From Artemia franciscana (Eukaryota; Arthropoda; Branchiopoda; Anostraca; Artemiidae), in the NCBI RefSeq assembly GCF_032884065.1, contig NW_027062925.1, positions 1-64,000 of the forward strand: a stretch of 64,000 bases of DNA, written 5' to 3'. Positions within the stretch are counted from its first letter, which is position 1. Every line of letters starts with the position of its first letter. Position numbers and translations under genes: made by a program. Positions 1 through 10,637 of the stretch are shown piece by piece. The notes beneath the pieces were generated by a model, which was not told the DNA's origin, did not search any database, and worked only from the letters and a program-made list of their open reading frames with translations.

Positions 1-1878
1 AAATTAAAGATACTCCAAATATTTTAGCCCCACGTCCGGGAGCCTTTCTCAGCGGGAAAAAAAAAGAGGAGAAAACTACACATCAACAATTTAAGACTTT
101 TTTTCAAGACATTATAAAAATGCCACGACAACTAAACCAACACAAAAAAATATAAACAATAAAATAAATAAGAAACAACTCACATTATAAAACAAACACT
201 CCCGCGCTGACACTGACTTTATACACCGATTGCGGCAGAGGAAAGTGTCAATATAAACAATTACTTAAGTTTTTCTAAAGTTACAGTCAGTAATTAAAAG
301 TAGCAAAAGTAGCAAAAATTAAGATTCTTTTCAAATTATCCGAAGAAGCTTAAGACAAAGAAGCAATAGCGAAGTTGCTGCCGTGAAAACAAGTCGTACG
401 TTTTAAGAGTATTTTAGCAATAGCTGAAAAATACTGGACAATACAGCTGGATATAGTTTGTCATGTGAATTTGATGAAAATAAAAAGTTTCAGCTAAGAT
501 GTAACGTTAGCATATAGAAAAAAAGGTTATTGGCGATTTTCATTGCTCAGGGTAATCAAAGAGACAGATCAGGTGGATCCGTGTCTTGCTTTAGTTCAAA
601 CATTTCGTAAAATACCTAATATAAGCGGAATAATCACACACAAAAAGTGTGAAAGCTAGAAGTATCAATGATGAATATTCTTGAAAAACTGGGTTTACTT
701 TCCAAGTCAAGCTAATTAGAGCTTTAAACTTAAACCTTTCATCTTGAAACTGAAGCTGTATTAGAAAAGAGTAGCATTGCTTTACAAAGAGCCAAAGGCC
801 TCATTTATGTTTTTTCCACACGAGATCGTACGGAAACCGCGGTCGTTAAAAACTTAGGAGGGTCTCCATCTGATAGTAAGTTGAAATTTCTATTTCTTCT
901 ATTCAGGACTAAAAGGTATTGGAGGGCAACCAGTCCCCTACCATGCCTTTTAATGTTTGCTTGTTATGGTCCTGTCCTATGTGACGTTTGCTTGTTAGGG
1001 ATTTTAACTGGAGTACTACATGTGTCACTGTAACCAAGCCAATAGAACAAGTAAGGGAATATGAATATAAGTCTATATCGAGGAAAACATAAAAACAGGC
1101 CCGTCACTTCAAAATATGTCGAGTTTTTGCGACAGACCGTAAAAATCTTAGGCGGTCTGTTTTTATATTCGTTTTTGCTGCGTTTTTACGAGCCTGAAAA
1201 ACCATTTGGAATGAGGGGGTGGGTCAAACACCTTAACCTACCCCTTGATACGGCCTGGATTAATACGTTAGAAAAACTCCTTCGGGTTATCCGAAGGATC
1301 AAAGTAATAGAAAGGAAACTGTTCAAAGACAGAATGTCAAACATCTTATTGATGTTATTGGAGCCTTTATTTTACTTTTTAGAGAGTTATTTCTATAACT
1401 ATCTAAAATAACTAATATAATTAGTTCAGTTATTTAAGCTAGTTATTTTATAGTTATTCACTTTTTAGTTAATTACTACTTAGTCAAATAGTTAATATTT
1501 CAATCCAGACTTACTTCGAAACTACTGCTAAGTCCAGATGTCGGTGTTCTTTCCACAGTTCATTATTTTCATCAAGAATGACATGTTTTTCCACGCCCGA
1601 ATCAAGTACCTAAAAGTAAGAACGAATAGATCAAATCTACAACCAACAGTAAAAAAAAAAAAAAATCACATTCATTGGTGAAAATTATTAGTATATGATA
1701 ATCACGTAGTAAATTCAGAATATAAGTTATCATCTTTATTCATGTTTAATGAACTGAAGGTCGTTTTGGCACGATAAAGGAATTAAAACTTCTACAAAAT
1801 TTCCATTGCGAGATCTTTTCATTTTTCCTGACAATATCTAAGAGATCCACTTTAAAGAAGAGTCTATTGGATAATTAA
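1..1878. other. Unassigned AT-rich DNA
   Basis: No gene or known element could be recognised. Two short inverted repeats are visible: ACAGACCG (1132-1139) with its complement at 1153-1160, and TCCTTCGG (1278-1285) with CCGAAGGA (1291-1298). A 116-codon open frame at 1061-1411 spans both but has no recognisable motif. The phrase about a 'ggagggcaacc' stretch near 925-940 resembles the family D repeats further right, so part of this may be decayed repeat. Confidence 0.5.
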
Positions 1879-2233
1879 AACAGCGAAGATGGGTGCACGA
1901 CTAACCTACTTAAACAAATAATCCCTACAATAGCTGAAGTCCTAACGCATATCATTAATCTCAGTTTCAAGGAGGGGACATTTCCTCAGAGCCTCAAAAC
2001 TCCACGAATCATCTCTCTTCACGATATCTATTCTTTAGTATTTTCAAAATTACTGGGAAGATGCATTTACAACAGACTTGTAAAGTTCTAGATGAGCACC
2101 GGATTCTTCACTTCTTCGCAATTCGACTTTCGTAAAGATCACTCTACCGAACACACCATCTTGGTCATTTCTCAATTTATTCACGACGCACTGGATAATG
2201 GAGAAACAGCGGCGAAAAATTGTAGGTTCCACC
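1879..2233 (+). pseudogene. LINE reverse transcriptase fragment (CR1/Jockey-like)
   Basis: The plus strand reads in one frame through typical non-LTR reverse-transcriptase blocks. These are LLKQIIPTIAEVLTHIINLS, then FKEGTFPQSLKTPRIISLH, then SKLLGRCIYNRLVKF, then SSQFDFRKDHSTEHTI and FIHDALDNGET. The order matches the start of the RT domain in CR1/Jockey-type LINEs. The usual linker containing the N-Y-R-P-I-S-L motif between LH and the next block is missing, so there is an internal deletion, and one in-frame TAG follows RLVKF. Both ends are cut: family A repeat DNA follows directly. It is a dead 5'-truncated copy. The clade is inferred from motif wording only. Confidence 0.85.
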
Positions 2234-3655
2234 CCCCCCCCTACTTCCCCTTCACTGAATAAGGTCGAGATTTAATATAAGAGCTCTGAGATATGATATC
2301 CTTCCGAACATTAAATTTTATTAAGATCTAGTCACTCCTTCGTAACTCCTTCGGGTTTTTCCCACCAAGTTTCATCCCGATCCCTCCACTCTAAGCATTT
2401 TCCAAGATTTTAGGTTCCCCCCAATGTCAACGGATCAAGTCGGGATTTAAAAGAAGAGCTCTGAGATATGATGTCCTTCCGAACATTAAATTTTATTAAG
2501 ATCTAGTCACTCCTTCGTAATATAAAAATATCTCATTTTTCTAATTTTTCAGAATTAACCCTCCCCCCATACTCCCCCAAAGAGAGCACATCCGTCCCGG
2601 CTATGTCAATCACGTATCTAGGACTTGTTCTTATTTTTCCCACCAAGTTTCATCCCGATCCCTCCACTCTAAGCGTTTTTCAAGATTTTAGGTTCCCTCC
2701 AATGTCACCGGATCAAGTCGGGATTTAAAATAAGAGCTCTGAGACACGATTTCCTTCCAAACTCCAAATTTCATTAAGATCCGATCACTCCTTCGTAAGT
2801 TAAAAATACCTCATTTTTCTAATTTGTTCAGAATTAACCCCCCCCCCCCCTCCAACTCCCACAAAGAGAGCGGATCCGTTCCGGTTATGTCAATCACGTA
2901 TCTACGACTTGTGCTTATTTTCCCCACCAAGTTTCATCCCGATCCCTCCACTCTGAGCATTTTCCAAGATTTTACTTCCCCACCCCCTCAATTCCCCCAA
3001 TGTCATCGGATCCGGTCGGGACTTAAAATAAGAGCTCTGAGACACGATATTCTTCCAAACTTCAAATTTCATTTAAGATCCGATCACTCCTTCGTAGGTT
3101 AAAAATACCTATTTTTTTCTAATTTTTCAGAATACCCCCCCCCCCCCAACTCCCCAAAAGGGAACATATCCATTCCAGTTATGTCAATAACGTATCTAGG
3201 ACTTCTGGTTGTTTTTTCCTCCAAGTTTCATCCCGATCCCTCCACTCTAAGCGTTTTCCAAGATTTTAGGTTCCCCCTCCAACTCCACCCAGAGTCGGGA
3301 TTCAAAATAAAAGCTCTGAGACACGATACCCTTCTAAACTCCAAATTTCATCACGATTTCATATCCCGTTCGTAAGTTAAAAATACTTCATTTTTCTATT
3401 TTTTCCGAATTAACCGGCCCCCACTCCCCCCACCTATATGGTCAAATCGGGAGAACAACTATTTCTAATTTAATCTGGTCCGGTCCCTGATATACCTGCC
3501 AAGTTTCATCGTCCTAGCTGGCCTGGAAGTTCCTGAAGTAGCAAAACCGGGACTGTTGGTCTGTTTGTCCGACAGCAAATTCTGTTGGACAGACAGACCA
3601 ACAGAATTTGCGATCGCTACATGTCACTTGGTTAATACCAAGTGACATCAAAAAG
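2234..3655 (+). mobile_element. Family A repeat copy A1 (tandem-repeat core plus 3' stem-loop)
   Basis: About four to five tandem units of roughly 280 bp each run through phrases such as 'agagctctgagacacgat', 'gatccgatcactccttcg', 'agagagcggatccgttcc' and 'aagtttcatcccgatccc', separated by C-rich runs. They are followed by the family 3' tail ('ctggtccggtccctgata' onward). The tail ends in a perfect 12-bp stem with a TAAT loop at 3621-3648. A second perfect inverted repeat of 14 bp lies at 3575-3588 and 3598-3611. The 5' end of the element is absent. Short open frames inside are repeat-encoded and have no family resemblance. Confidence 0.85.
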
Positions 3656-5565
3656 CGGGAAACTTCCAACCAATTTATAAGTATTGGTAAATTTACTTTA
3701 ACAGCCAGATTGGGCTTTATTATTTAAATAGGGTTACAGCTTGGTTATGCAAAGCTCTTTGGACCACCCATTTTATTCAGCATTTTTTGTGTTTATTTTT
3801 AAAATTGCAGATACATTATACTAACTGTAACTGACTATTAAATACCAATTAATCTTGCATAACCTCTGAATCTAATTGATATTCTAGGGCTGTGTTCATA
3901 TTGTAGCAAATAAGTATGATACGGGTACTGTCCCCAAATATTTGCCGATGTAATTTTTTAAAGATAGTGAATTCCCCATAGTTACGCAAAAAAATTATTC
4001 ATTAGACTGCAGCACAGGTCAAAACTTAAACAGAATGTCACTAAATGCTTAATATGAACTGAACTCGAAATACCACTATGAAAAGGAGGTAAAGTCACCT
4101 CTTTTCAAGGACCAGTGCTGATTAATAAGCGTTTAAAAGCTTTGTCAAACAGCGTTTGTAACTCCAATTGACTATAGAAAGAAAGTAAAAGAAACAACAA
4201 AGGATTAAGTCAGCTGGATCAGCGATTAAGTCACTCATAGAGAAACACTAATGCAATAGGCCAATAAAATTTGTCAAATTTAAGCTTGAAAAATCGATTC
4301 ACTGAAAGAGCACCAGAAGAATATTCATAATAAAGAGAAAAAGGACATTTATCTGGATGAGACATTTAAAGGATGAGTGTCCCAGTGCGGACGATTTTTG
4401 GCTAAAGTCTATACATTGATAAGGTGGTCACAACTGGCCCTGCGAGGCCAAATTCAGTTTTTTTTTTTTTTTGAATGGAATAACTACAAGGTTGTAATTT
4501 TCTATGGGACAAGGTAGGGCAACTGTCCCTCCCATCCCTCTGTTTACTCCCCCCAGTCCCATGGTTTTTTAAAAAATCTTGTCAAAACTAAAATATTTTT
4601 TAATAAATTCAAAAAAATCGAAAAGAGCTTTTCGCTCTAGAAGATTTTGTTAAAATCATTGAATAACTCCAGAACATAGCTTTCAAATTCCAACTCGATT
4701 CTCAGAAGCCAACTCCCTGTATAAATAAATCGCAGGAATCAACTTGACCTGATGACTCACTGCATAGCTCACGGTTGCTTAAAGAGTAGATACGACTTGA
4801 TCGTGTTAACCCCAAACCGGTTTCTGGACTGGAGTAGGTGAGCTAATTAGTCCGGGAATCAACTATGGTTGAAAAATAGTCGGAACGGAAAACAACAAAG
4901 AAACAACAGTAAAGATTAATACTTAAAAAGATCAGTGTGATTTGAGAACAAAAACAAAACAGTTCAATTCTTACGTAAAATCTTAGAAAATCCGTCAAAA
5001 ATCCTACAGATCAAATTTTCATCCGTCGAAGAACCAGATAATCCGTTTTTGACGGAAAAATCCGTCAAAGTGGAAACGCTAGGTGGCAAGGATATTATAG
5101 CCCCAAGTGTTAAACATCCTATTTAAATACTCTGTACAAACAAATAAACCTGATAAGGCGTTCCTTTTTAACTGTTTTTCAATTTAAGGCCATAAAAAGA
5201 AAGAAAATAGATAGCTGTAAAAAATTTTGGACTAAACTTCAAAGAACAACGCAGATTTTTATTATGAATTTTAAAAAACTGGTGACACAATTTTAGCTCA
5301 TATATCCTACGTAAATCTAAAAGAAACAACTTGCCTGCTTTCTTCGCTTACTCAGCAGATAAAGTACAATAGCCTTTTTCTGAATTTGGCTTAACACTCT
5401 CATTGCTTCAGTTTGAGAACCTGATTTGAATTCTTCTAGAGTTTGTCACAGCGACGCAAAAGTCTGCGTTTCTTTGGGAACCTCCATCCAAATCTGTCGT
5501 ATGTCTGTTCCGCCAGAAAAAAATCGTGTCGGGATTGACGCAGAAGTGGGAATTGGGAAACAGTT
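3656..5565. other. Unassigned, decayed repeat DNA
   Basis: No coding signal was recognised. A T-run followed by 'gggacaaggtagggcaac' and 'caaaaatcgaaaagagct'-like phrases at about 4460-4640 resembles the family D repeats at 40-44 kb. An imperfect inverted repeat AAAAGGAGGT with ACCTCTTTT lies at about 4080-4107. Confidence 0.45.
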
Positions 5566-6232
5566 GAACTAGACATTATCAGGGACATACTTTTTGGAAA
5601 TGGGTATCCCCTTTTATTTATTAATAATACAACTAAACGTAAACTGAAAAGACACTTCCATAAAATCAACTATAATTTACCATGTGAGAATCCCGATAAG
5701 CCCCAAAACATAATTTACCTCCCATATATTCCAAAAATCACTAGAAATCTTAAAAAAATATGCACACAAAATAATCCGTATGTTGTATTTACCAATAATT
5801 TGAAAATCATAAATCTCCTAAATTCTGGTAAAGATAAAACTCCAGTTACTCGCCAAAGAGGTGTCTATAAAATACCATGTGACTGTGGCAAATTCTATGT
5901 AGGGAGAATCAACCAGAATTTCGAGAAACGCCTACAACAGCATAAAGATGATATCACCAAAGCTCTGAACCCTAATATTACTTCTGTTTCTTTTGATTCT
6001 GCTATAAGCAGTCAGGTTTTTGAAAATCCTAGCCACAAAATACTTTTTGAAGAATTCGCCATTATGAGCAATGATCTAGGCATAAAGAAAGTAGTTCGAG
6101 AAGCAATTGAAATCAGACTTAGGAATAATAATAATATTTCCTTAAATAGGGATTTAGGAGAGTATTCATTAAATGCTCTAAACATAAATTTAATTAAAAA
6201 TGACCTCACGAAAAATTTTTCTCCCCACTAGA
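5566..6232 (+). pseudogene. Penelope-like element fragment with GIY-YIG endonuclease domain
   Basis: One open frame covers the C-terminal half of a Penelope-like retroelement ORF. It starts with ELDIIRDILFGNGYPLLFI, the connector seen after the RT domain. Next come NIIYLPYIPKITRNLKKI and VVFTNNLKIINLL, then the GIY-YIG nuclease with GVYKIPCDCGKFYVG (GIY and YIG equivalents plus the paired cysteines of the Penelope-type nuclease). It continues with an FEKRLQQHK helix and the downstream glutamate in REAIEIRL. The frame closes with TAG at 6230-6232. The RT domain itself is not recognisable upstream, so this is a 5'-truncated copy. The nuclease part is intact in frame and all expected motifs are present. 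Confidence 0.88.
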
Positions 6233-6284
6233 TATTCTATTTTGTCTAATCCCAGCTCTTTTAATGTAAAAAGCATTAAATAAT

Positions 6285-6518
6285 GTTCTACAATGGTTCA
6301 GCGAGAATAATATGACATTATTACAGGAGAAAACAGTTTGTATGCTAGTCTCAAAAAAATAATAATACTGAAGTACCACAAATAAATGTTGTAAATCAGG
6401 CTATTAGGCTGGATGACTCTTTCTGCTACCCATGGCTAATTTTTCATAGTAAAATGACATGGTTGAGACACATAGAGTATTTGTTAGGTAATATTAGGAG
6501 TAGATTAAACCTTCTGGC
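6285..6518 (+). pseudogene. LINE reverse transcriptase C-terminal fragment
   Basis: The plus strand encodes VLQWFSENNMTLLQEKTV, then after a stop VPQINVVNQAIRLDD and KMTWLRHIEYLLGNIRSRL. This is the 'L-x-W-F-x-x-N-x-L-x-L-N-x-x-K-T' and 'W-x-x-H-I' order found after the catalytic YxDD box of CR1/Jockey-like LINEs. Several residues are missing between the blocks. It follows the Penelope-like fragment with about 50 bp between and runs into an antisense family B repeat. Confidence 0.7.
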
Positions 6519-6525
6519 AAAAAAT

Positions 6526-6850
6526 ATAAAATTCCACATTTTTGTAGATAGGAGCTTGAAACTTCTACAAAAGGGTTCTCTGATACGCTGAATTCGATTG
6601 TGTGATTTTCGTTAAGATTCTATGACTTTTAGGGGTTGTTGTCCCCTATTTTCTAAAATAAGGCAAATTTTTTCAGGCTCTTAACTTTTGATGGGTAAGA
6701 CTGCACATGATGAAACTCGTATATTTAAAATCAGCATTAAAATGTAATTCTTTTGATGTAGCTATTGGTATCAAAATTCTATTTTTTAGAGTTTTGGTTA
6801 CTATTGAGTCGGGTCGCTCCTCTCTACAGTTCGTTACCACGAACTGTTTG
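6526..6850 (-). mobile_element. Family B repeat copy B1 (hairpin-ended), partial
   Basis: This reads antisense to the longer family B copy at 14.6 kb. The terminal hairpin (9-bp stem ACAGTTCGT with its complement, loop of four) is at 6826-6847. Shared phrases include 'ggtcgctcc', 'atatttaaaatcagcatt' and 'cacatttttgtagatagg'. The tandem-repeat part of the family is not present here. Confidence 0.8.
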
Positions 6851-6929
6851 ATGATCTGTTCTTTGTTTATTTATTTATTTTATCACTTCTTTACATGTCT
6901 TTTATCTCTAATCTATTAACGTCCTTTTT

Positions 6930-7330
6930 CTTTTCTAGGCTAAGCAGTAGCTGAGCAGTAAATTTCGCAGTAAAAAACTAACTGTGTAAGCCTGTACACT
7001 GTTGCCGTCTTTTTGTGTGATAGCCTTAATTTTCACAGAGAAAGGCGTTGCAGCAGACCAGGCTTTATGTGATTTTAAAGTTAAAATAAAAATAAAGGGC
7101 TTTCAACCTTAAATTCGTTTCATTCTCCGTAAAATTCTTGTTTAAGTCTTTTTTCTCCTTGTTTTTCACATTTTAAGAGAAATAGAGCCCTTAACATTTT
7201 TGAACTAGTTATATTTTTTTGCTCATCCTTTGCTAAACGAATTTACTGCTCATTCCAGCTCTTCTGCTCCTTGTGAAGTCTCTACTCCTCAACCAAGAAA
7301 TTGCATCCCGAGTCCAAAAACAAGAAAATA
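6930..7330 (-). repeat. Diverged family C fragment (inverted)
   Basis: The reverse complement of this stretch matches the 3' part of family C (about 29220-29620). Shared landmarks are the T/C-rich lead into 'tctag', 'agcagtaaatttcg', 'ctgtctttttgtgtg', 'agggctttcaacc'-type text, 'ttttttgctcatccttt' and 'aatttactgctcatt'. Divergence is clearly higher than between the two long family C copies, so this is an older copy. Confidence 0.65.
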
Positions 7331-8111
7331 AATTGAAACATTTGATTTTCTCTATCTAAATAAAGATTGGATATTCTTATAACTTATCATCTGCTTAGTA
7401 CAGTTATTACGGTTTTTACGATTCGGACAAACATTTTAGTGGGGAGATCGAACCCCTACCACCACCACCCTGTATATGGTATTGTATTAGCAAATTCAAA
7501 AGCAATCTATTGTTGGCGCATGTCTCCTTTTTCTTTGACAAAAAAGAAGATAAATGCCATCATAACTCAATGAGTTCCTATACTGTCAAAACTCGTACTT
7601 GTCTCTTTTTTTATCTTTGTAACGGCAGGATATATAAAAATTCCAACTGCACCCTTCAATTCATTGTACCGAGTTTTACTCACGAAATATGTTGACTCAA
7701 CGCTACATAGACTGAAGGATATAGACTCAACGTCTGATGTAGACTCAATGATGTAGACTCAACATCTGATGCAGAGTCAACGTTAAGACTTAAGGTCAAA
7801 TCCAACACTTCTAACCTCTGAAATTATTGCTAAAATCGTTTGCTGAACTGTATTAGGACTAGAAAGACAATATATGTTCAATCACAATTCAATCCTCCTG
7901 ATCTACATTATCCTGCTGACTTTCCCTTTGAGAACTGCTTAACAAATGGTTTTTGGTATTTATGTCTAGCGTGTGAAAATGTCAGGCATGAACTTTAAGC
8001 ATAACAGCGGATTCTGTTGCAGAATATTTCTACAGTCACATAATCATTACAATCATCAACATTTTGCATATTTATTACATTTGATAAATTTAATATCAAA
8101 TGTGCCATCAC
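7331..8111. other. Unassigned; short direct repeats at 7690-7785
   Basis: No gene was recognised. A cluster of near-identical pieces of the form 'gatgtagactcaac' / 'tctgatg' occurs several times between about 7690 and 7785, a small irregular tandem repeat. A few short open frames overlap on both strands without conserved motifs. Confidence 0.4.
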
Positions 8112-8424
8112 AGATGTTGATTTTTCCGATGACTTGGCCATTCTGGCGGACTTCATGGAGCAACTGCTGGAAGCGCTCCGAATTATACAAGAAGAGGCTG
8201 CCAAAGTAGGACTGCATATAAACTGGAACAAAACTAAAATTATGGCCATAGACCCGTCTTCTCATACTGTTAACTCTCCAGTTAGCCTGGACAGCACCAC
8301 TGACATCGAGGTTGTTCAAGACTTCACCTACCAGGGCTCCGTAATTTCTTCAAATGGCTCGCTTCTCCCCGAGCTGCAAGTGAGATTATCTAAAGCGCCT
8401 TCTGTCATGGGCAGACTGACTTAG
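8112..8424 (+). pseudogene. LINE reverse transcriptase fragment (RTE/CR1-like, after YxDD)
   Basis: The frame reads DVDFSDDLAILADFMEQ, which is a degenerate form of the RT catalytic box (normally F-A-D-D). It then reads AAKVGLHINWNKTKIMAID and DIEVVQDFTYQGSVISSNG, and closes with VRLSKAPSVMGRLT before a stop. This order (G-L-x-I-N-x-x-K-T-K, F-x-Y-x-G-S-x-I, R-I-x-x-A) is standard for the palm-to-thumb part of RTE/CR1-type LINEs. It is truncated on both sides. The usual first Asp context differs (S for A), which fits a dead copy. Confidence 0.85.
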
Positions 8425-8465
8425 TCTTTTACCGGCCTCTGCATGGGCTAGAAGCTTATTCTAAT

Positions 8466-8690
8466 GAGTTGCAACAAGAGTATGCCCATAATGGACTCAA
8501 GTTTAATGCTGAAAAATCTGAAGGGCTGCTTTTTAACTCGAAATCAGATGCTGGTCGGAGCGTCACACTTGGTGATTCTACTGTTGAGCTTGTGGATGAT
8601 ATTGTATATCTGAGCCTCCCTATTCGACGGTCAATACTAGAGACACAGCGGTTACAGCTCTGTCATTTTCAGAATGCTGTTTGTGATTAA
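8466..8690 (+). pseudogene. Second LINE reverse transcriptase fragment
   Basis: The frame includes YAHNGLKFNAEKSEGLLF, then SVTLGDSTVELVDDIVYL and LPIRRSILETQRLQLCHF. This is the L-x-F-N-x-x-K-S-E and I-x-Y-L-G-x-P-I pattern of a LINE RT thumb region. It lies only about 40 bp after the preceding LINE fragment but repeats the same part of the domain, so it comes from a different LINE lineage. It ends at a TAA at 8688-8690. Confidence 0.75.
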
Positions 8691-8789
8691 ATGATCACAA
8701 ACAGCCCAGTTTGTGATTTGTGATCAAATAATAAATCAGCTGTTTGCTGATTAAATCAGCTGCTAAAACAGCTGTTTGTGATTAAATGA
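8676..8789 (+). repeat. Palindromic duplicated short motif
   Basis: A 19-bp string beginning GCTGTTTGTGATTAAATGA occurs at 8676-8694 and again at 8771-8789. The first copy also folds with ATCACAAACAGC at 8694-8705 (12-bp perfect stem, six-base loop). Partial copies fill the gap. It sits exactly between two LINE fragments. Confidence 0.75.
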
Positions 8790-8794
8790 AAACA

Positions 8795-8990
8795 CTATGT
8801 CTAAAAGCTTTACTTTTAGACATTAAAAAGGCATTAGACACTGTTGATCATGATAAAATTACTCAAAATTCTTGAATTAATTGGTGTACGTAATGTGGCT
8901 TTAAAATGCCTTCGTTCGTATTTTATTAATAGAGCCCAAGTTGTACAAAATGCAAATGCAACATCAGAGCGCCATTTTTTACCGTTTTAC
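8795..8990 (+). pseudogene. LINE reverse transcriptase fragment (CR1-like)
   Basis: The first part reads LKALLLDIKKALDTVDHDK, the 'D-x-x-K-A-F-D-T-V-D-H' RT block. After a single frame change near 8855 it continues LLKILELIGVRNVALKCLRS and YFINRAQVVQ, the next block of the same domain. So this is a CR1/Jockey-type piece with one frameshift, truncated at both ends. It belongs upstream of the other LINE blocks in domain order, so these fragments are independent insertions or a shuffled array. Confidence 0.8.
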
Positions 8991-9104
8991 ATCTTTCATT
9001 TATATTGACCTTGTAAAATATCATTTATTTTAAGCTAATATCATAATATTTGCACATGACACTTCTTTTTGTTGCATGTGAAAATCTACCTGCTTTATTT
9101 AGAA

Positions 9105-10637
9105 AAACAAGACCCAAGAGCTCATATGGCACTTGTTACGAGGCAAGAAGAGCTAAGAGCCAAGAGCTCATATGGTATGAGCTCTAACAAAATTCTAAGA
9201 ATCAATAGATTGATTTAAAAGAAAAATCAGAGGCTTAATTCCGGTCAGGATTTAAAATAAGGACTCTGAGTCACGATGTCCTTCTAAATATAAAAATTCA
9301 TTGAGATCCGATTACCCACTCGTAAGTTATAAATGCCTAATTTTTCCTCTCCCTTCAGCCCCCCAGATGGTCGAATCTGGGAAAACGACTTTATCAAGTC
9401 AATTTGTGCAGCTCCCTGACACGCCTACCAATTTTCATCGTCCTAGTACGTCCAGAAGCACCAAACTCGTCAAATCACTTAACCCCTTCCCCAACTAACC
9501 CAAAGAGAGCAAATCCAGTACGGTTACGTCAATCACTTATCAAGGACATTTGCTTATTCTATCCACCAAGCTTCATCCCGATTCCTCCACTCCAAGTGTT
9601 TTCCAAGATTTACCCCTCCGACTCCCCCCAATGTCAAAAGATCTGGTCAGGATTTGAAATAAGAGCTCTGAGACATGAATTCCTTCTATATATCAAATTT
9701 CATTAAGATCCGATCATCTATTCGTAAGACAAAAATACCCCAGTTTTCACGTTTTCCAAGAATTCCGGTTTCTGCCTCCAACTCCCCCCAATGTAACAGG
9801 ATCTAGTCTCATTAAGATCTGGTCACGCTTTCGTAAGTTACAAATACATCAATTTTCAAAATTACCCCCCCCCCCCCAACTCCACCAGAAAGAGCAGATC
9901 CGGTCCGGTTATGTCAGTCACGTATCTTAGACGGGTTTAATTCTTCCCATCCAGTTTCATCCTGATCACTCCGCTTTAAGTATTTTCTAAGATTCCCCCC
10001 CCTCCAACTGCCTCCTTCAATGACGCTGGATCCGGTTGAGATTCAAAATAAGAAATCTGAATTACGAGGTTCTTCTAAATATGAAGTTTCATGAAGATCC
10101 GATCACTCCTTCGTAAGTTAAAAATACGTCATTTTTTCTAATTTCTCAGAATTACCCCCCCCCCCCCAATAGAGCGGATCCATTCCAATTGTGTAAATCA
10201 CATATTTAAGACTTCTGCTTATTTTTCCCACCAAGTTTCATCCTGATCCCTCCAATCTAAGCATTTTCCAAGATTTTAGGTCTCCCCCTCCCACCCCCCA
10301 CCCGCCAATGTCACCAGATCCGGTAGGGATTTAAAATAACAGCTTTAAGACACGATATCCTTCCAAACATCAAATTTCATCAAGATCTGATCAACCGTTC
10401 GAAAGTTAAAAATACTTCAATTTTTCCGAATTAATGCCCCGCCCCCAGATGGTCAAATCGGGAAAACAACTATTTCTAATTTAATGTGGTCCGGTCCCTG
10501 ATACGCCTGCCAAATTTCGTCGTCCTAGCTTACCTGGAAGTGCCTAAAGTAGCAAAACCGGGACCGACAGACAGACAGACCGACAGAATTTGTGATTGCT
10601 TTATGTCACTTGGTTAATACCAAGGGCCATAAAAAAA
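9105..10637 (+). mobile_element. Family A element copy A2, near full length
   Basis: This is a complete-looking member of the tandem-repeat-cored family. The 5' end has two 'gagctcatatgg' copies. The second forms an inverted repeat GAGCTCATA-TGG-TATGAGCTC-type hairpin at 9164-9184. The core holds about four units of 250-300 bp, each with C-runs, 'gagctctgag', 'gatccgatcac' and 'aagtttcatcctgatcc'. The 3' tail has 'ctggtccggtccctgata'-type text (here gtggtccgg), a run of 'gacagaca' repeats and the stem-loop CACTTGGTTAATACCAAG at about 10608-10625. It ends in an A-rich tract. It lacks terminal inverted repeats, coding capacity and an obvious target-site duplication. Confidence 0.88.

Noticed and set aside
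1061-1411. 116-codon plus-strand open frame with hydrophobic stretches
   Set aside because: No recognisable motif, it spans two inverted repeats and AT-rich repeat-like DNA, and there is no splice or conservation evidence.
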